NCBI RefSeq assembly: GCF_004194535.1
Contig: NZ_CP025781.1
Location: 1,736,001-1,800,000 of the forward strand
Source: Iodobacter fluviatilis
Lineage (GTDB): Bacteria > Pseudomonadota > Gammaproteobacteria > Burkholderiales > Chitinibacteraceae
DNA length: 64,000 nt
Direction: 5' to 3'
Of the stretch, positions 45,585 to 55,772 are shown piece after piece (the stretch's first letter is position 1; each line of letters opens with the position of its first letter). The position numbers were made by a program, and so were the translations under genes. The notes beneath the pieces are model-generated. The model was given only the letters and a program-made list of their open reading frames with translations, made no database searches and was not told the DNA's origin.

Positions 45585-46553
45585 TTACTTAAGCACTTCT
45601 TTTGCTTCTTTCAGCAGGGCTGCTGATAGCGTTACGCCTTGTTTTTTAGCTGCAGTGGTATTGACCATCAATTCTTTCTTAGAACCTACTTCAGGGGCAA
45701 TATCGCCTGCTTTTTCGCCTTTCAATATACGTACTACCATCTTGCCAGTTTGGCGGCCTAAATCGTAGTAGCTCATCCCCATCGCAGCAATCGCACCGCG
45801 TTTTACTAAGCTTGCATCACCAGAGATCAAAGGGATTTGCGCTTGCTGTGCCACGCCTACTAAAGATTCGTAGCTAGAAACCACATTGTTATCGGTATTG
45901 GTGTAAATCACATCTACTTTGCCAGCCAAGCTTTTCGCTGCAGTAGATATATCTACCGTGCGGGCCGCAGGCGCTTCTACCAGCGTCATGCCGCGCTTAG
46001 CCAATTCGGCTTTTAATTCTTTAGCCACGATGGTTGAGTTAACCTCACCGGGGCTATACACCATGCCGACGCGCTTAGCGTTTGGTTTTACTTTTAAGAT
46101 TAAATCGATTTGTGGCGACAGCTCTAACATATCCGACACGCCAGTTACATTATCGTTGCCTGTCTTCCAGCTTTTAACCAGCTTGGCGGCCACTGGATCA
46201 GTCACGGCAGTAAACACGACCGGAATGCTGCGAGTAGCTGCTATAACAGCCTGCGCGCTAGGTGTGGCGATCGCAACAATCACATCTGGCTGATCGCCAA
46301 CAAATTTACGGGCAATTTGTGCTGCGGTCGCGGTATTGCCTTGGGCACTTTGAAATTGATACTTAATCTGCTTGCCCGGCTCAAAGCCCGCTGCTTTTAA
46401 TTCGTCTTCAACCCCTTTACGGGCCGAATCTAGTGCAGGGTGATCAACAATCGCCGTTACTGCCACGGATTTCATTTCTGCAGCACCCGAAATTGGGGCT
46501 AAGCTAAGCGTCAAAAGAGTAGCTAAAAGAGTAGGTTTAAATAATTTAAGCAT
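45585..46553 (-). CDS. ABC transporter substrate-binding protein (TrpX-like, ABC_sub_bind)
   Basis: This 322-residue periplasmic protein has a signal peptide (MLKLFKPTLL...ISGAAE, cleavage near residue 25) and the ABC_sub_bind (PF04392) fold: VAVTAIVDHPALDSARKGVEDEL, then FVGDQPDVIVAIATPSAQAV, VVFTAVTDPVAAKLV and IYTNTDNNVVSSYESLV. The ATG at 46553 has AAGGAT seven bases upstream. It begins the transporter operon with permease and ATPase downstream. The ligand is not certain. Streptococcal relatives import tryptophan. Confidence 0.88.
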   Translation of the reverse strand: MLKLFKPTLLATLLTLSLAPISGAAEMKSVAVTAIVDHPALDSARKGVEDELKAAGFEPGKQIKYQFQSAQGNTATAAQIARKFVGDQPDVIVAIATPSAQAVIAATRSIPVVFTAVTDPVAAKLVKSWKTGNDNVTGVSDMLELSPQIDLILKVKPNAKRVGMVYSPGEVNSTIVAKELKAELAKRGMTLVEAPAARTVDISTAAKSLAGKVDVIYTNTDNNVVSSYESLVGVAQQAQIPLISGDASLVKRGAIAAMGMSYYDLGRQTGKMVVRILKGEKAGDIAPEVGSKKELMVNTTAAKKQGVTLSAALLKEAKEVLK

Positions 46554-47316
46554 CGACCAAATCCTTATTTCAAAGTGATTGTGGAGCTTGATAAAAAAAG
46601 CCGAGAATTTCAAATAGAAAATACGCGCGTTTGCATATGAAACAACTGTTTTATTTTTTCAAACTGATGACGAATAAATAGCCACATATGGCATTTACTT
46701 CGCAAATACCACTAAATAAAATACCAGCGATATCCGTGCACAACGATATGAGTTACGGCAAAGATAATAGAGGTAAGTCGCCCAAAGATACAAAGCGGGG
46801 ATATCCCTAATAGAGGGTTTTTACTGCAATTATGATTATAAAACGGCAGCTTTAAATGCTGTGGATAACTTTGTGGGTAAGATCATTATTCAGTGCGATT
46901 TTGGGCGCACTCAATAAGACTATAAAGTGATATAAATCAAGAAAAAACAAGGCTAAGAACCAAGCCTGTTCTCATTTGAAGGGTAAAATCGCGAAAGCCA
47001 TGCGGGAGGATAAAATCAAGCTACAAGCACAAGCACTGCCTGTGTGTAAAGCCCCAATTCAAGCACTTAAATACAGCAAAATACGCAGTACAAAGCACCA
47101 TTAACTCTACAAATTTTAAGACGTTTTAAGTAATCGCTAGACGATCAAGAAAGTTGCATACAGCCTAGTTCACATAAAAGACATTTTCCAGAAATATCTC
47201 GGCAAAACACGTCCTCAAGGCGAGGAACGGTAAAGCCCCTTAAAAATCAATACACTTAAGCTCAACTCCCTCTGCACGCTTCGCATGCTTGCCTATCTGT
47301 TTACTGCAGATTCAGA
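46554..47316. other. Long intergenic region without a recognised gene
   Basis: About 760 bases separate the binding-protein start from the hslU terminator. It contains a small AGTGCG/CGCACT hairpin (46893-46912) and an AGGCT/AGCCT one (46951-46967), but no supported gene, tRNA or riboswitch that I can identify. An unannotated small RNA is possible. Confidence 0.3.
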
Positions 47317-47372
47317 CAAAAAAATGGCGAAAGAGCCTTGGAGCAAAACTATGCTTCAAGTCTCTTTCGCCA
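47317..47372 (-). terminator. Terminator of hslU
   Basis: A long stem TGGCGAAAGAG/CTCTTTCGCCA with an inner CTTGAAGC/GCTCCAAG-type arm is followed on the minus strand by seven T residues, 18 bases after hslU. Confidence 0.85.
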
Positions 47373-47389
47373 GATTTAACTAAACGCGG

Positions 47390-48685
47390 CTACAGTACGT
47401 AACGTGCTAAATCTTCATCCGCTGCAATGCCACCTAATTTGCTGCTTACAAATTCAGCATCCACCACAATTTTGCCGCTCTTAGCATCAAAAGAGATCTC
47501 TTCGAGCAAGCGTTCCATCACGGTATATAAACGCCGAGCACCGATATTTTCAGTGCTCTCATTAACCTGCCAAGCAATTTCAGCCATCCGTTTTACACCG
47601 TCATCAGTGAAATCTAATTCCACTTCTTCTGTTGCCAGTAAAGCCTGATATTGCTTCACTAAGCAAGCATCTGTGCCAGTTAAGATGCTGGCAAAATCAT
47701 CCACAGTCAGTGAATTAAGCTCTACCCGAATCGGAAAACGCCCTTGCAGCTCTGGAATCAAATCTGATGGCTTAGCTAAATGAAAAGCGCCACTAGCAAT
47801 AAATAGAATATGGTCAGTTTTAACCATGCCATATTTGGTGGTGACCGTGGTGCCTTCTACCAGCGGTAGTAAATCGCGCTGCACACCTTGGCGGCTGACT
47901 TCGCCACTGCCCGCCTCGGCACGGCTAGTTACTTTATCAATTTCATCAATAAACACGATGCCATTTTGCTCCACCGCAAATAGAGCCTCGGCTTTAGCGT
48001 CTTCTTCATTGACGAGCTTGGCCGCTTCTTCTTCAGTTAGCAACTTCATGGCTTCAACAACTTTAAGCTTTTGCGATTTCTTTTTATCGGAAAACGCGCC
48101 CTTAAACATTTGCTGAATCTGGCTAGAGAAGTCTTCCATGCCTGGCGGGCTCATCACCTCCATGGTTGGCGCGGCTGCCGCCACTTCAATTTCAATTTCT
48201 TTTTCGTCCAGCTTTCCTTCACGCAACATTTTGCGGAATTTTTGGCGTGTGTCTGAATCATCGCTGCCACCTGGCGGCAGTAATACATCCAGAATGCGCT
48301 CTTCAGCCGCATCTGACGCTCGAACACGATTACGGCTAATGGCTTTATCCCGCACTTGCTTCACGGCGACCTCAACCAAATCACGAATGATGCTGTCTAC
48401 ATCTTTACCCACGTAACCTACTTCGGTGAATTTAGTTGCCTCTACTTTGATAAAGGGAGCGTCAGATAATTTAGCCAAGCGGCGGGCGATTTCGGTTTTG
48501 CCCACACCGGTTGGCCCAATCATCAAAATGTTCTTAGGGGTGATTTCATTTCTAAGCGGCTCTGCCACTTGTTGCCTACGCCAACGATTACGCAGCGCAA
48601 TCGCCACAGCCTTTTTGGCAGCCGTTTGCCCAACAATATGTTTATCTAGCTCGTGAACAATTTCTCGCGGAGTCATTTGGCTCAT
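47390..48685 (-). CDS. hslU: HslU ATPase subunit of the HslVU protease
   Basis: HslU unfolds substrates with ATP and feeds them to the HslV peptidase. The 431-residue protein has Walker [10 protein letters not shown] near 60, the HslU pore motif [14 protein letters not shown] near 91, the I-domain (about 110-240), Walker [10 protein letters not shown] near 250, and the conserved C-terminal LARYVL tail that docks HslV. The ATG at 48685 follows AAGGA. hslV, normally directly upstream, is absent: the gene upstream is a divergent response regulator. Confidence 0.96.
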   Translation of the reverse strand: MSQMTPREIVHELDKHIVGQTAAKKAVAIALRNRWRRQQVAEPLRNEITPKNILMIGPTGVGKTEIARRLAKLSDAPFIKVEATKFTEVGYVGKDVDSIIRDLVEVAVKQVRDKAISRNRVRASDAAEERILDVLLPPGGSDDSDTRQKFRKMLREGKLDEKEIEIEVAAAAPTMEVMSPPGMEDFSSQIQQMFKGAFSDKKKSQKLKVVEAMKLLTEEEAAKLVNEEDAKAEALFAVEQNGIVFIDEIDKVTSRAEAGSGEVSRQGVQRDLLPLVEGTTVTTKYGMVKTDHILFIASGAFHLAKPSDLIPELQGRFPIRVELNSLTVDDFASILTGTDACLVKQYQALLATEEVELDFTDDGVKRMAEIAWQVNESTENIGARRLYTVMERLLEEISFDAKSGKIVVDAEFVSSKLGGIAADEDLARYVL

Positions 48686-48887
48686 GATCAATCCTTAACA
48701 AAATATATAAACCAGATGGCGGCACTAGCACTAAATTTAAAGACTAATTCATAGATATTTCACTATTACCCTGCTCAAGATAAACGATGGAACCAAGCTA
48801 TTCTTAGCTTTAAAAAAATGCTCATTTCCTATCAAAGCACACGATAAGTTCTACAATAACAAGATGCGAGGATTACGCAGAGAGAAT

Positions 48888-49886
48888 ATGAACGATAACG
48901 ATAACGATGACTGGCTGGATGAAGACAACGAAGACGAATCTACCAGCAACAATGCCAATCGATGGACAATTCTAGTTGTTGACGATGAGCCAGATATTCA
49001 TCACGTCACTCGGCTTGCGCTCGCCAATATTGAATTCTTAGGCCGACAACTAGAAATTTTATCCTGCTATTCTGGGGCAGAAAGCTTGGAGCTACTTCGT
49101 AGCCGCAATGATATTGCTCTGGTTTTACTCGACGTAGTCATGGAGCAAGAAGATTCCGGCCTGCAAGTAGCGCATGCCATCCGTGAAACGCTCGGCAATC
49201 ACCAAATTCGTATTATCTTGCGCACCGGCCAACCAGGGGTTGCGCCCGAGCGACATGTGATTGAAAGCTACGATATTAATGATTACAAAGCCAAAACCGA
49301 GCTAACCCGCGATAAGCTTTACACCGCCATCTTAGGCACCTTGCGCTCGTATAAAGACATTATGCTGCTAGAGCATCAGCGCCAAATGCTAGATGCTAAT
49401 CGCCGAGGCTTAATCAAAGTGATTGAAGCCTCGGCCAATATTTTTAAACAACAATCTATTCAAAACTTTGCCCAAGGCGTACTAGAGCAATTGCAATCCC
49501 TGCTATTTTTTGAGCAAGAGGCTTTATATATTGTGGTGCAAGGCGGCATGGCTGCTTTATCTCAAGATGGCGAGATTCAAGTGATGTATGCCACGGGTGG
49601 CTATCAAGCGCTCTGCGGCAAAAAACTTGAATATAGCGAGCTGGCAAAGTTTGACGCCTCCATTAAGCTGGCCATGCACGATGAAAGCAGTGTTTATGCT
49701 ACCGATCATTTTGTCGGTTTTTTCCATGCTGAACATGGGCCAGTCAATTTACTGATTATCGATGGGCCAGTGGCTTTATCTAATCCAGATAAAGAACTCA
49801 TCGAATTATTCTGCCGCAATGTCAGCATCGCATTTGAAAATTTAATAATGAATAAAGAAATTCAAGCGCTACGTGGCGCGGAGTAA
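48888..49886 (+). CDS. DUF3369 response regulator without output domain
   Basis: This 332-residue protein has an acidic N-terminal leader (about 24 residues rich in Asn/Asp/Glu). A receiver domain follows, with acidic pair D32/D33, phosphoacceptor D82 in LVLLDVVM, and a lysine in DYKAKTEL near 138. The rest is a DUF3369 domain (about 165-330). In other bacteria DUF3369 proteins usually end in GGDEF or HD-GYP domains. Here the protein stops after DUF3369. The ATG at 48888 follows AGAGAGAA. The partner kinase is not in the window. Confidence 0.85.
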   Translation: MNDNDNDDWLDEDNEDESTSNNANRWTILVVDDEPDIHHVTRLALANIEFLGRQLEILSCYSGAESLELLRSRNDIALVLLDVVMEQEDSGLQVAHAIRETLGNHQIRIILRTGQPGVAPERHVIESYDINDYKAKTELTRDKLYTAILGTLRSYKDIMLLEHQRQMLDANRRGLIKVIEASANIFKQQSIQNFAQGVLEQLQSLLFFEQEALYIVVQGGMAALSQDGEIQVMYATGGYQALCGKKLEYSELAKFDASIKLAMHDESSVYATDHFVGFFHAEHGPVNLLIIDGPVALSNPDKELIELFCRNVSIAFENLIMNKEIQALRGAE

Positions 49887-50064
49887 GGCCTCACTAGCTT
49901 GGTTGGCTAAATACATTTTTGGCTAAAGCCGCTCAACCGAATAAGTCATCCTCTTGAACAAAGTATATCTAACCGATTTTTAGCTTACTGCTTTTTCAAA
50001 GCCCCAAGCTATCGCTTTCAACGGTAGAATCATCTATTCCCTCTCACCAACCCGTCTGCACGCT

Positions 50065-51579
50065 ATGTCGAAAGATTATCTGGAAAGTATTATCAAAGCC
50101 CGTGTCTACGATGTGGCTATTGAATCCCCTCTCGAATTTGCCCCTAATCTATCGCGCCGCATTGGCAATAAAGTACTGTTTAAGCGCGAAGATATGCAAC
50201 CCGTGTTCTCGTTCAAAATTCGCGGCGCGTATAACAAGATGGTGAAGCTAACGCACGCCGAACTAGAGCGCGGCGTGGTTGCGGCCTCTGCGGGCAACCA
50301 TGCGCAAGGCGTGGCAATGGCGGCACAATACTTAAAATGCCGCGCCACTATTGTGATGCCAACCACCGCCCCACGCATCAAGGTAGATGCCGTAACTCGC
50401 CGTGGTGCAGAGGCGGTGCTCATTGGTGACTCTTACTCTGATTGCTATCAACACGCGCTTAATTTATCCGAGCAAACCGGCGCTACGCTGATTCACCCTT
50501 TTGATGATCCTGATGTGATTGCCGGGCAAGGCACGGTGGCGATGGAGATTTTGCGCCAGTACCCCGATCATATTGACGCGATTTTTGTTCCCGTTGGCGG
50601 TGGTGGCTTATTGGCAGGGATGGCGGCTTATATCAAACGCCTGCGCCCAGAAATTAAAATCATTGGTGTAGAGCCCACTGACGCCAACGCCATGTATTTA
50701 AGCCTGAAGCTGGGCGAGCGCATTACCCTGCCGCAGGTTGGCATTTTTGCCGATGGCGTGGCAGTGAAACAAGTTGGCGAAGAGACTTTCCGCCTGTGCC
50801 GCCAATTTGTCGACGATGTAATTTTGGTTGATACCGACGCCATGTGCGCGGCAATTAAAGATGTATTTGAAGACAATCGCTCGATTCTAGAGCCTGCCGG
50901 TGCGCTAGCCATTGCTGGCCTTAAAGCTTGGGCCAAACGTGAAGGCAAACAAGACGCCACGCTGATCGCCGTAGCATCTGGCGCAAATATGAATTTTGAC
51001 CGCCTGCGCTATATCGCCGAGCAAGCCGAAATGGGCGAGCAGCGCGAAGCGATTGTGGCCGTGACGATTCCTGAGCAGCCAGGCTCTTTCCGCACTTTCT
51101 GTCAGCTGATTGGTGCGCGCAATATCACCGAATTTAACTACCGCTACTCCACTGCCAGCGAAGCGCATGTGTTTGTTGGCCTATCTATTAACGATCGCAG
51201 TGAAGTCATTGAGCTGATCGGCGAGCTAGCTGCCGCAAAAATCGCCGCCGTCGATCTCACTGATAACGAGCTAGCCAAGCTGCATATCCGCCATTTAGTG
51301 GGCGGCAAAGCGCCCAATGTGCAAAACGAGCGGCTGATGCGCTTTGAATTTCCAGAACGCCCCGGCGCCCTGCTCAACTTCTTGAATGGCATGAGTGGCG
51401 AGTGGAATATCAGCCTCTTTCACTACCGCAACCACGGTGCAGATTACGGGCGTATTTTGGTTGGCATCCAAGTGCCGCCACAAGACGACGACGCCTTTGC
51501 CGCTTTCCTACAAAAACTGGGCTATATGCACTGGGATGAAAGCGATAACCCCGCTTATGCACTGTTTTTGAGTGCATAA
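50065..51579 (+). CDS. ilvA: Biosynthetic threonine ammonia-lyase
   Basis: IlvA deaminates threonine to 2-oxobutanoate, the first step to isoleucine. The 504-residue protein is the long allosteric form, with a PLP domain (lysine K51 in FSFKIRGAYNKM, SAGNHAQGVA near 76, and the glycine loop PVGGGGLLAG near 180). Two C-terminal ACT-like regulatory repeats follow from about residue 330, containing EQPGSFRTFC and ERPGALLNFL, which bind isoleucine and valine. A perfect bidirectional terminator follows. Confidence 0.96.
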   Translation: MSKDYLESIIKARVYDVAIESPLEFAPNLSRRIGNKVLFKREDMQPVFSFKIRGAYNKMVKLTHAELERGVVAASAGNHAQGVAMAAQYLKCRATIVMPTTAPRIKVDAVTRRGAEAVLIGDSYSDCYQHALNLSEQTGATLIHPFDDPDVIAGQGTVAMEILRQYPDHIDAIFVPVGGGGLLAGMAAYIKRLRPEIKIIGVEPTDANAMYLSLKLGERITLPQVGIFADGVAVKQVGEETFRLCRQFVDDVILVDTDAMCAAIKDVFEDNRSILEPAGALAIAGLKAWAKREGKQDATLIAVASGANMNFDRLRYIAEQAEMGEQREAIVAVTIPEQPGSFRTFCQLIGARNITEFNYRYSTASEAHVFVGLSINDRSEVIELIGELAAAKIAAVDLTDNELAKLHIRHLVGGKAPNVQNERLMRFEFPERPGALLNFLNGMSGEWNISLFHYRNHGADYGRILVGIQVPPQDDDAFAAFLQKLGYMHWDESDNPAYALFLSA

Positions 51580-51618
51580 AAAAACGGCCATCGATGATGG
51601 CCGTTTTTTTATGCATGA
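51575..51618. terminator. Bidirectional terminator between ilvA and udp
   Basis: A stem ACGGCCATC/GATGGCCGT with a GAT loop is flanked by A7 and T7 runs, inside a longer palindrome starting TGCATAAA. It serves both convergent genes. Confidence 0.92.
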
Positions 51619-51649
51619 ATCGCGGGTTGCAGCGCGCGATCGACAACAA

Positions 51650-52411
51650 TTAAATCAGATTACGCGCAGCTTCAATCACGATATCTACTGCAGTGTGTTC
51701 TGCCAGCTTCATCGCTTCAGCATCTGGGATTTCCTGCTGGGTGCGGTTTACGATCACACCAGCCACCATCCCTGCACGCCAGCCTTGAGTTGCGCACATG
51801 GTCAGCAGAGTTGCGGATTCCATTTCGTAGTTCATCACGCCCATCGCCTGCCATTCTTTCATCGAACCTTGCAAGCTGCTCAGTACACGACCGCTGCAAG
51901 TATCGTAACGCTCTTGGCCTGGGTAGAAAGTGTCTGATGACGCGGTTACGCCGATATGCAGTGGTTTACCCGCTTTTTTAGCCGCGTTAACCAGCGCTGT
52001 AGTGCAGTCAAAATCGGCGACAGCGGGGAAGCTCATCGGTGCAAAGTGTAAGCTTGCGCCATCCAAACGAACCGAACCGGTAGTGACCAGCACATCACCC
52101 ACATTGATATGCGATTGAATCGCACCGGTTGTACCCACGCGCAAGAAGGTATTGATCCCCAGCTGAGCCAACTCTTCTACCGCAATCGAAGTAGAAGGGC
52201 CGCCAATACCGGTAGAGCAAATCACAATCGGCTTGCCATCCAGCTCAGCAAGATAGGTTGTGAATTCACGATGGCTGGCCAGCAACTTGGCATTACTCAT
52301 TTTTTCAGCAATACGCTGCACACGGGCAGGATCGCCCGGCACAATCGCAAGAGTGGCACCGGCTAAATCGCTTTTAGCGAGACCTAAATGGAAAACTTCA
52401 GATTTAGACAT
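51650..52411 (-). CDS. udp: Uridine phosphorylase
   Basis: Udp splits uridine with phosphate into uracil and ribose 1-phosphate. The 253-residue protein matches the enterobacterial enzyme across its length: [26 protein letters not shown], then [46 protein letters not shown] and [13 protein letters not shown]. It is the last gene of the nucleoside salvage cluster. It is separated from cdd by a 221-base gap that holds an inverted repeat. Confidence 0.95.
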   Translation of the reverse strand: MSKSEVFHLGLAKSDLAGATLAIVPGDPARVQRIAEKMSNAKLLASHREFTTYLAELDGKPIVICSTGIGGPSTSIAVEELAQLGINTFLRVGTTGAIQSHINVGDVLVTTGSVRLDGASLHFAPMSFPAVADFDCTTALVNAAKKAGKPLHIGVTASSDTFYPGQERYDTCSGRVLSSLQGSMKEWQAMGVMNYEMESATLLTMCATQGWRAGMVAGVIVNRTQQEIPDAEAMKLAEHTAVDIVIEAARNLI

Positions 52412-52558
52412 GAGAGTCCTTCAATTTAAAAAAAACGAACCCAAACCTTGAACCCGCGATGCCACAGAGAACACGGAGAAAACAATCATTTCCTCGTATC
52501 ACCTCGCCTTCTCAGAAATTCCACGTTTTATAGTTTGAGTTTAAATTTGAGATGTAAT

Positions 52559-52622
52559 CGTAGGGCGGGAGAAACCCGCCGCTGTTTCATCACAAAACTT
52601 GGCGGGTTTCACCCGTCCTACG
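52559..52622. repeat. Complete GTAGGGCGGG inverted repeat between cdd and udp
   Basis: The arms CGTAGGGCGGGAGAAACCCG (52559-52578, continuing CC) and the nearly exact complement at 52601-52622 form a 22-bp stem. Related half copies occur at 27277-27298 and 59935-59955. Confidence 0.7.
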
Positions 52623-52632
52623 ATTTTGATAT

Positions 52633-53061
52633 TTAAAGCGCGGGTGTATCTTTTGGGTCGAGGTAGAAAGCTCCTGGCAGCAGATCGCCTGCGGTGGTGA
52701 TTTCCATATCGTCTTTCATATTGCCCAAAATCACTGGCAGCACTGGTGTGCCGATTTCGATCATCACCTGACGGCAAGCACCGCAAGGCGCGATCGGGCC
52801 GAGGGTATCGCCCACGACGGCAATGGCAGAAAAATCACCTGGCTTATAGCCATTGGCAATGGCGCTAAAGAGCACCGTGCGCTCTGCACAATTGCACAGG
52901 CCATAAGAGGCGTTTTCTACATTGCAGCCGTGAAAAACACGGCCGTCTTTAGTAATCAGCGCCGCGCCGACCAGAAAACGGGAATACGGTGCGTAGGCCG
53001 AAGTTCTGGCAATACGGGCCTGATCGAGTAATTCTCTTGCATCAAGTTCTTCACGCGTCAT
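52633..53061 (-). CDS. cdd: Cytidine deaminase
   Basis: Cdd converts cytidine and deoxycytidine to uridine and deoxyuridine. The 142-residue homotetrameric-type enzyme has its zinc site in FHGCNVENASYGLC near residue 44 (Cys and catalytic Glu) and APCGACRQVM near 92 (two Cys). It starts 3 bases after the deoB stop, so the genes are co-transcribed. Its product feeds udp and deoA in the same cluster. Confidence 0.95.
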   Translation of the reverse strand: MTREELDARELLDQARIARTSAYAPYSRFLVGAALITKDGRVFHGCNVENASYGLCNCAERTVLFSAIANGYKPGDFSAIAVVGDTLGPIAPCGACRQVMIEIGTPVLPVILGNMKDDMEITTAGDLLPGAFYLDPKDTPAL

Positions 53062-53064
53062 GAC

Positions 53065-54279
53065 TTACTCCAGAAAAGCTTTCCCAACCGGGAAAGAAGA
53101 AAGATTGAACCAGTTAGCCAGACTCTGGCCCACGTCTGCGAAAGATTCGCGAATACCAATACTGCCAGCCGGTACACACTTGCCGTAAACCAACACAGGC
53201 ACATGCTCACGAGTGTGCTCGGTACCTGGCCAAGTTGGATCGCAGCCGTGATCGGCCGAGATAATCAAAATATCGTCATCTTTAAGCAGGGCCAGCATTT
53301 CTGGCAAGCGCTTATCAAATAACTCCAAGCCACGGGCGTAACCCGCTACATCGCGGCGGTGGCCAAATTTCTCGTCGAAATCAACAAAATTGGTCATCAC
53401 AATGCTGTTGTCCGGCGCCTCAATCGTGGCTTTTAGCGTGGCATCCCATAGCGCGGTTAAACCGCTGGCTTTAATGCCCTTGGTAATGCCGCAATGTGCG
53501 TAAATATCAGCTATTTTGCCGATAGAAACCACCGTGCCGCCCGCATCAGTCAATTTTTCCAGCACTGTTTTAGCCGGCGGTGCAACGGCGTAATCATGGC
53601 GATTGCCGGTGCGGGCGTAAGTTGCTGGTGTTTCGCCATCAAATGGACGAGCAATCACGCGGCAAATATTGTATTGCAGCATTTCTTCATGAGCGATCTG
53701 GCACAGCTCGTACAGCTTTTCTAAGCCAAAGCTTTCTTCGTGCGCGGCAATCTGGAATACCGAATCCGCCGAGGTATAAAAGATTGGCTTGCCGGTGGCG
53801 CGGTGCTCATCACCCAGCTTGGCGATAATATCGGTGCCCGAAGCATGGCAATTACCCAGATAGCCGGGCAGACCTGCACGCCTTACAAGCGTTTCCAGCA
53901 GCTCTGGCGGGAAGGTATCAGTTGGTTTAGTAAAATAGCCCCAATCAAACAAGACCGGCACACCGGCTAATTCCCAGTGGCCCGATGGGGTATCTTTGCC
54001 GGACGAAATCTCAAAAGCTGCGCCATAAGCGGCAGTCGGCTTAATCGTGGCGGATAAACCTGCCGGCACTTTGCCGCTGGCTAGGCCACAAGCCAAGCCC
54101 ATTCCTAGCTCTTCAAGATGAGGGATTTTCAGCGGGCCGCTGCGATCAATATCGGCCTCGCCATTGAAACAACGCTCAGCAATATGACCAAGCGTATTGG
54201 AGCCTACATCACCAAACTTGTCTGCATCGGGTGCTGCACCGACACCGAGTGAATCCATAATCAAGAAAATGGCACGCAT
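53065..54279 (-). CDS. deoB: Phosphopentomutase
   Basis: DeoB interconverts (deoxy)ribose 1-phosphate and 5-phosphate, linking nucleoside phosphorylase products to DeoC and the pentose phosphate pathway. The 404-residue alkaline-phosphatase-fold enzyme has the N-terminal metal site [15 protein letters not shown] with D8, the phospho-threonine segment [10 protein letters not shown] near 92 and the C-terminal metal site [22 protein letters not shown] near 330. The length matches the family. Confidence 0.96.
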   Translation of the reverse strand: MRAIFLIMDSLGVGAAPDADKFGDVGSNTLGHIAERCFNGEADIDRSGPLKIPHLEELGMGLACGLASGKVPAGLSATIKPTAAYGAAFEISSGKDTPSGHWELAGVPVLFDWGYFTKPTDTFPPELLETLVRRAGLPGYLGNCHASGTDIIAKLGDEHRATGKPIFYTSADSVFQIAAHEESFGLEKLYELCQIAHEEMLQYNICRVIARPFDGETPATYARTGNRHDYAVAPPAKTVLEKLTDAGGTVVSIGKIADIYAHCGITKGIKASGLTALWDATLKATIEAPDNSIVMTNFVDFDEKFGHRRDVAGYARGLELFDKRLPEMLALLKDDDILIISADHGCDPTWPGTEHTREHVPVLVYGKCVPAGSIGIRESFADVGQSLANWFNLSSFPVGKAFLE

Positions 54280-54360
54280 GGGAAACTCCTTACGCCTTTA
54301 GTAGGCTTTTAATCAATATATGTAGCGGCGCGGCATGCCTCACCACTCCACCTTTGGGTG

Positions 54361-55668
54361 TTAATAAATAATTGGATGACTGGCAAGCGCTGCCAAGCCA
54401 TAGCTAAATGCCGCTTGTACTTCACGAACCGCTTGCTCTGCCGCTGCAGCAGTCTGTGCATGCACGATGGCCAGTGGCTCACCTGCGCCAAGCTGCTGAC
54501 CAAGGCCACTAATTTGCGTAAGGCCAACCGCGTAGTCAAGCTTATCGCTTGGTTTACGACGGCCACCGCCCAGGCCCACTACAGCCATACCCAGTGCACG
54601 GGTGTCTATACCCACAATAAAACCATTTTGCACCGCTGGTACCGCAATTTGTAGCGCAGCCTGTGGCAGATATTGCTCTGGCTTTTCTATAAAATCAGCA
54701 GGTCCGCCCAAACCAGCAATCATCCGGCCAAATATCTCTGCCGCACGGCCGCTATCTAGCGCCACCATCAGTTTACTTTCTGCCTCGGCCTCATTCACCG
54801 CCAATTTACCCAGCACCAGCATTTCGCTACACAGCGCCATCGTCACCTGATGCAAGCGCGCTGGGCGATGTTTACCGCTTAGATAATCCAAGGCACAACG
54901 CACTTCAATAGCATTACCCGCACATGGAGCCAGTGGCTCGTTCATATCGGTGAGCAGCGCAGCAGTTGGCAGGCCTGCGTCATTGCCCACTTCTACAATG
55001 CTATCTGCCAGCTCACGCGATGCAGCTAGATTTGGCATAAATGCGCCACTACCCACTTTGACATCCATCACCAGCGCATCCAACCCTGCTGATAATTTTT
55101 TCGACAAAATCGAGCCGGTAATCATGGCAACCGATTCCACCGTGGCCGTCACATCACGAATCGCATAGAGGCGTTTATCCGCAGGGGCTAAATCACCTGT
55201 CTGGCCGATAATGGCCACGCCCACTTCACGCACCGTTTTGCGAAATAGCTCAGTGCTTGGCTCGGTGTTGTAGCCAGGAATAGCATCAAACTTATCTAGC
55301 GTACCGCCGGTGTGCCCAAGGCCACGGCCAGAAATCATCGGAACAAAACCGCCACAAGCCGCAATCATTGGCCCCAACAGCAAGGAGACTAAATCGCCTA
55401 CGCCGCCAGTTGAGTGCTTATCCAGCACTGGGCCAGGTAAATCTAAGCTGCGCCAATCCAAAACCTGCCCAGAATCACGCATTGCCAGCGTCAGCGCCAC
55501 TCGCTCATCCAACGTCATGCCTTTAAAATAAACCGCCATTGCAAAAGCCGCGATCTGGCCTTCTGAAATACTCTGATCGCTGATGCCGCGTACAAAAAAG
55601 CGAATTTCATCGCCACTCACCACACCGCCATTACGCTTTTTTCGGATGATTTCTTGGGGCAGAAACAT
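54361..55668 (-). CDS. deoA: Thymidine phosphorylase
   Basis: DeoA splits thymidine or deoxyuridine with phosphate to base and deoxyribose 1-phosphate. The 435-residue protein has the pyrimidine-nucleoside phosphorylase signature [18 protein letters not shown] near 83, an N-terminal [14 protein letters not shown] start and [11 protein letters not shown] near 187. The ATG at 55668 has AGAGG six bases upstream. The gene lies between deoC and deoB, 81 bases from the latter. Confidence 0.95.
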   Translation of the reverse strand: MFLPQEIIRKKRNGGVVSGDEIRFFVRGISDQSISEGQIAAFAMAVYFKGMTLDERVALTLAMRDSGQVLDWRSLDLPGPVLDKHSTGGVGDLVSLLLGPMIAACGGFVPMISGRGLGHTGGTLDKFDAIPGYNTEPSTELFRKTVREVGVAIIGQTGDLAPADKRLYAIRDVTATVESVAMITGSILSKKLSAGLDALVMDVKVGSGAFMPNLAASRELADSIVEVGNDAGLPTAALLTDMNEPLAPCAGNAIEVRCALDYLSGKHRPARLHQVTMALCSEMLVLGKLAVNEAEAESKLMVALDSGRAAEIFGRMIAGLGGPADFIEKPEQYLPQAALQIAVPAVQNGFIVGIDTRALGMAVVGLGGGRRKPSDKLDYAVGLTQISGLGQQLGAGEPLAIVHAQTAAAAEQAVREVQAAFSYGLAALASHPIIY

Positions 55669-55772
55669 ATAAACCTCTAATGAACGATGTATGGCAGTCA
55701 ACCAGCGGCTCACGCATTATGTAAAAGCGTGAACACACCCACCCTGCGTTAGGGTTCTTGACTCGGTGCCTA

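Noticed and set aside
46554-47316. T-box or tryptophan leader upstream of the TrpX-like operon
   Set aside because: I found no T-box motif, no run of Trp codons in a leader peptide, and no convincing attenuator. The small hairpins there are too weak to support it.
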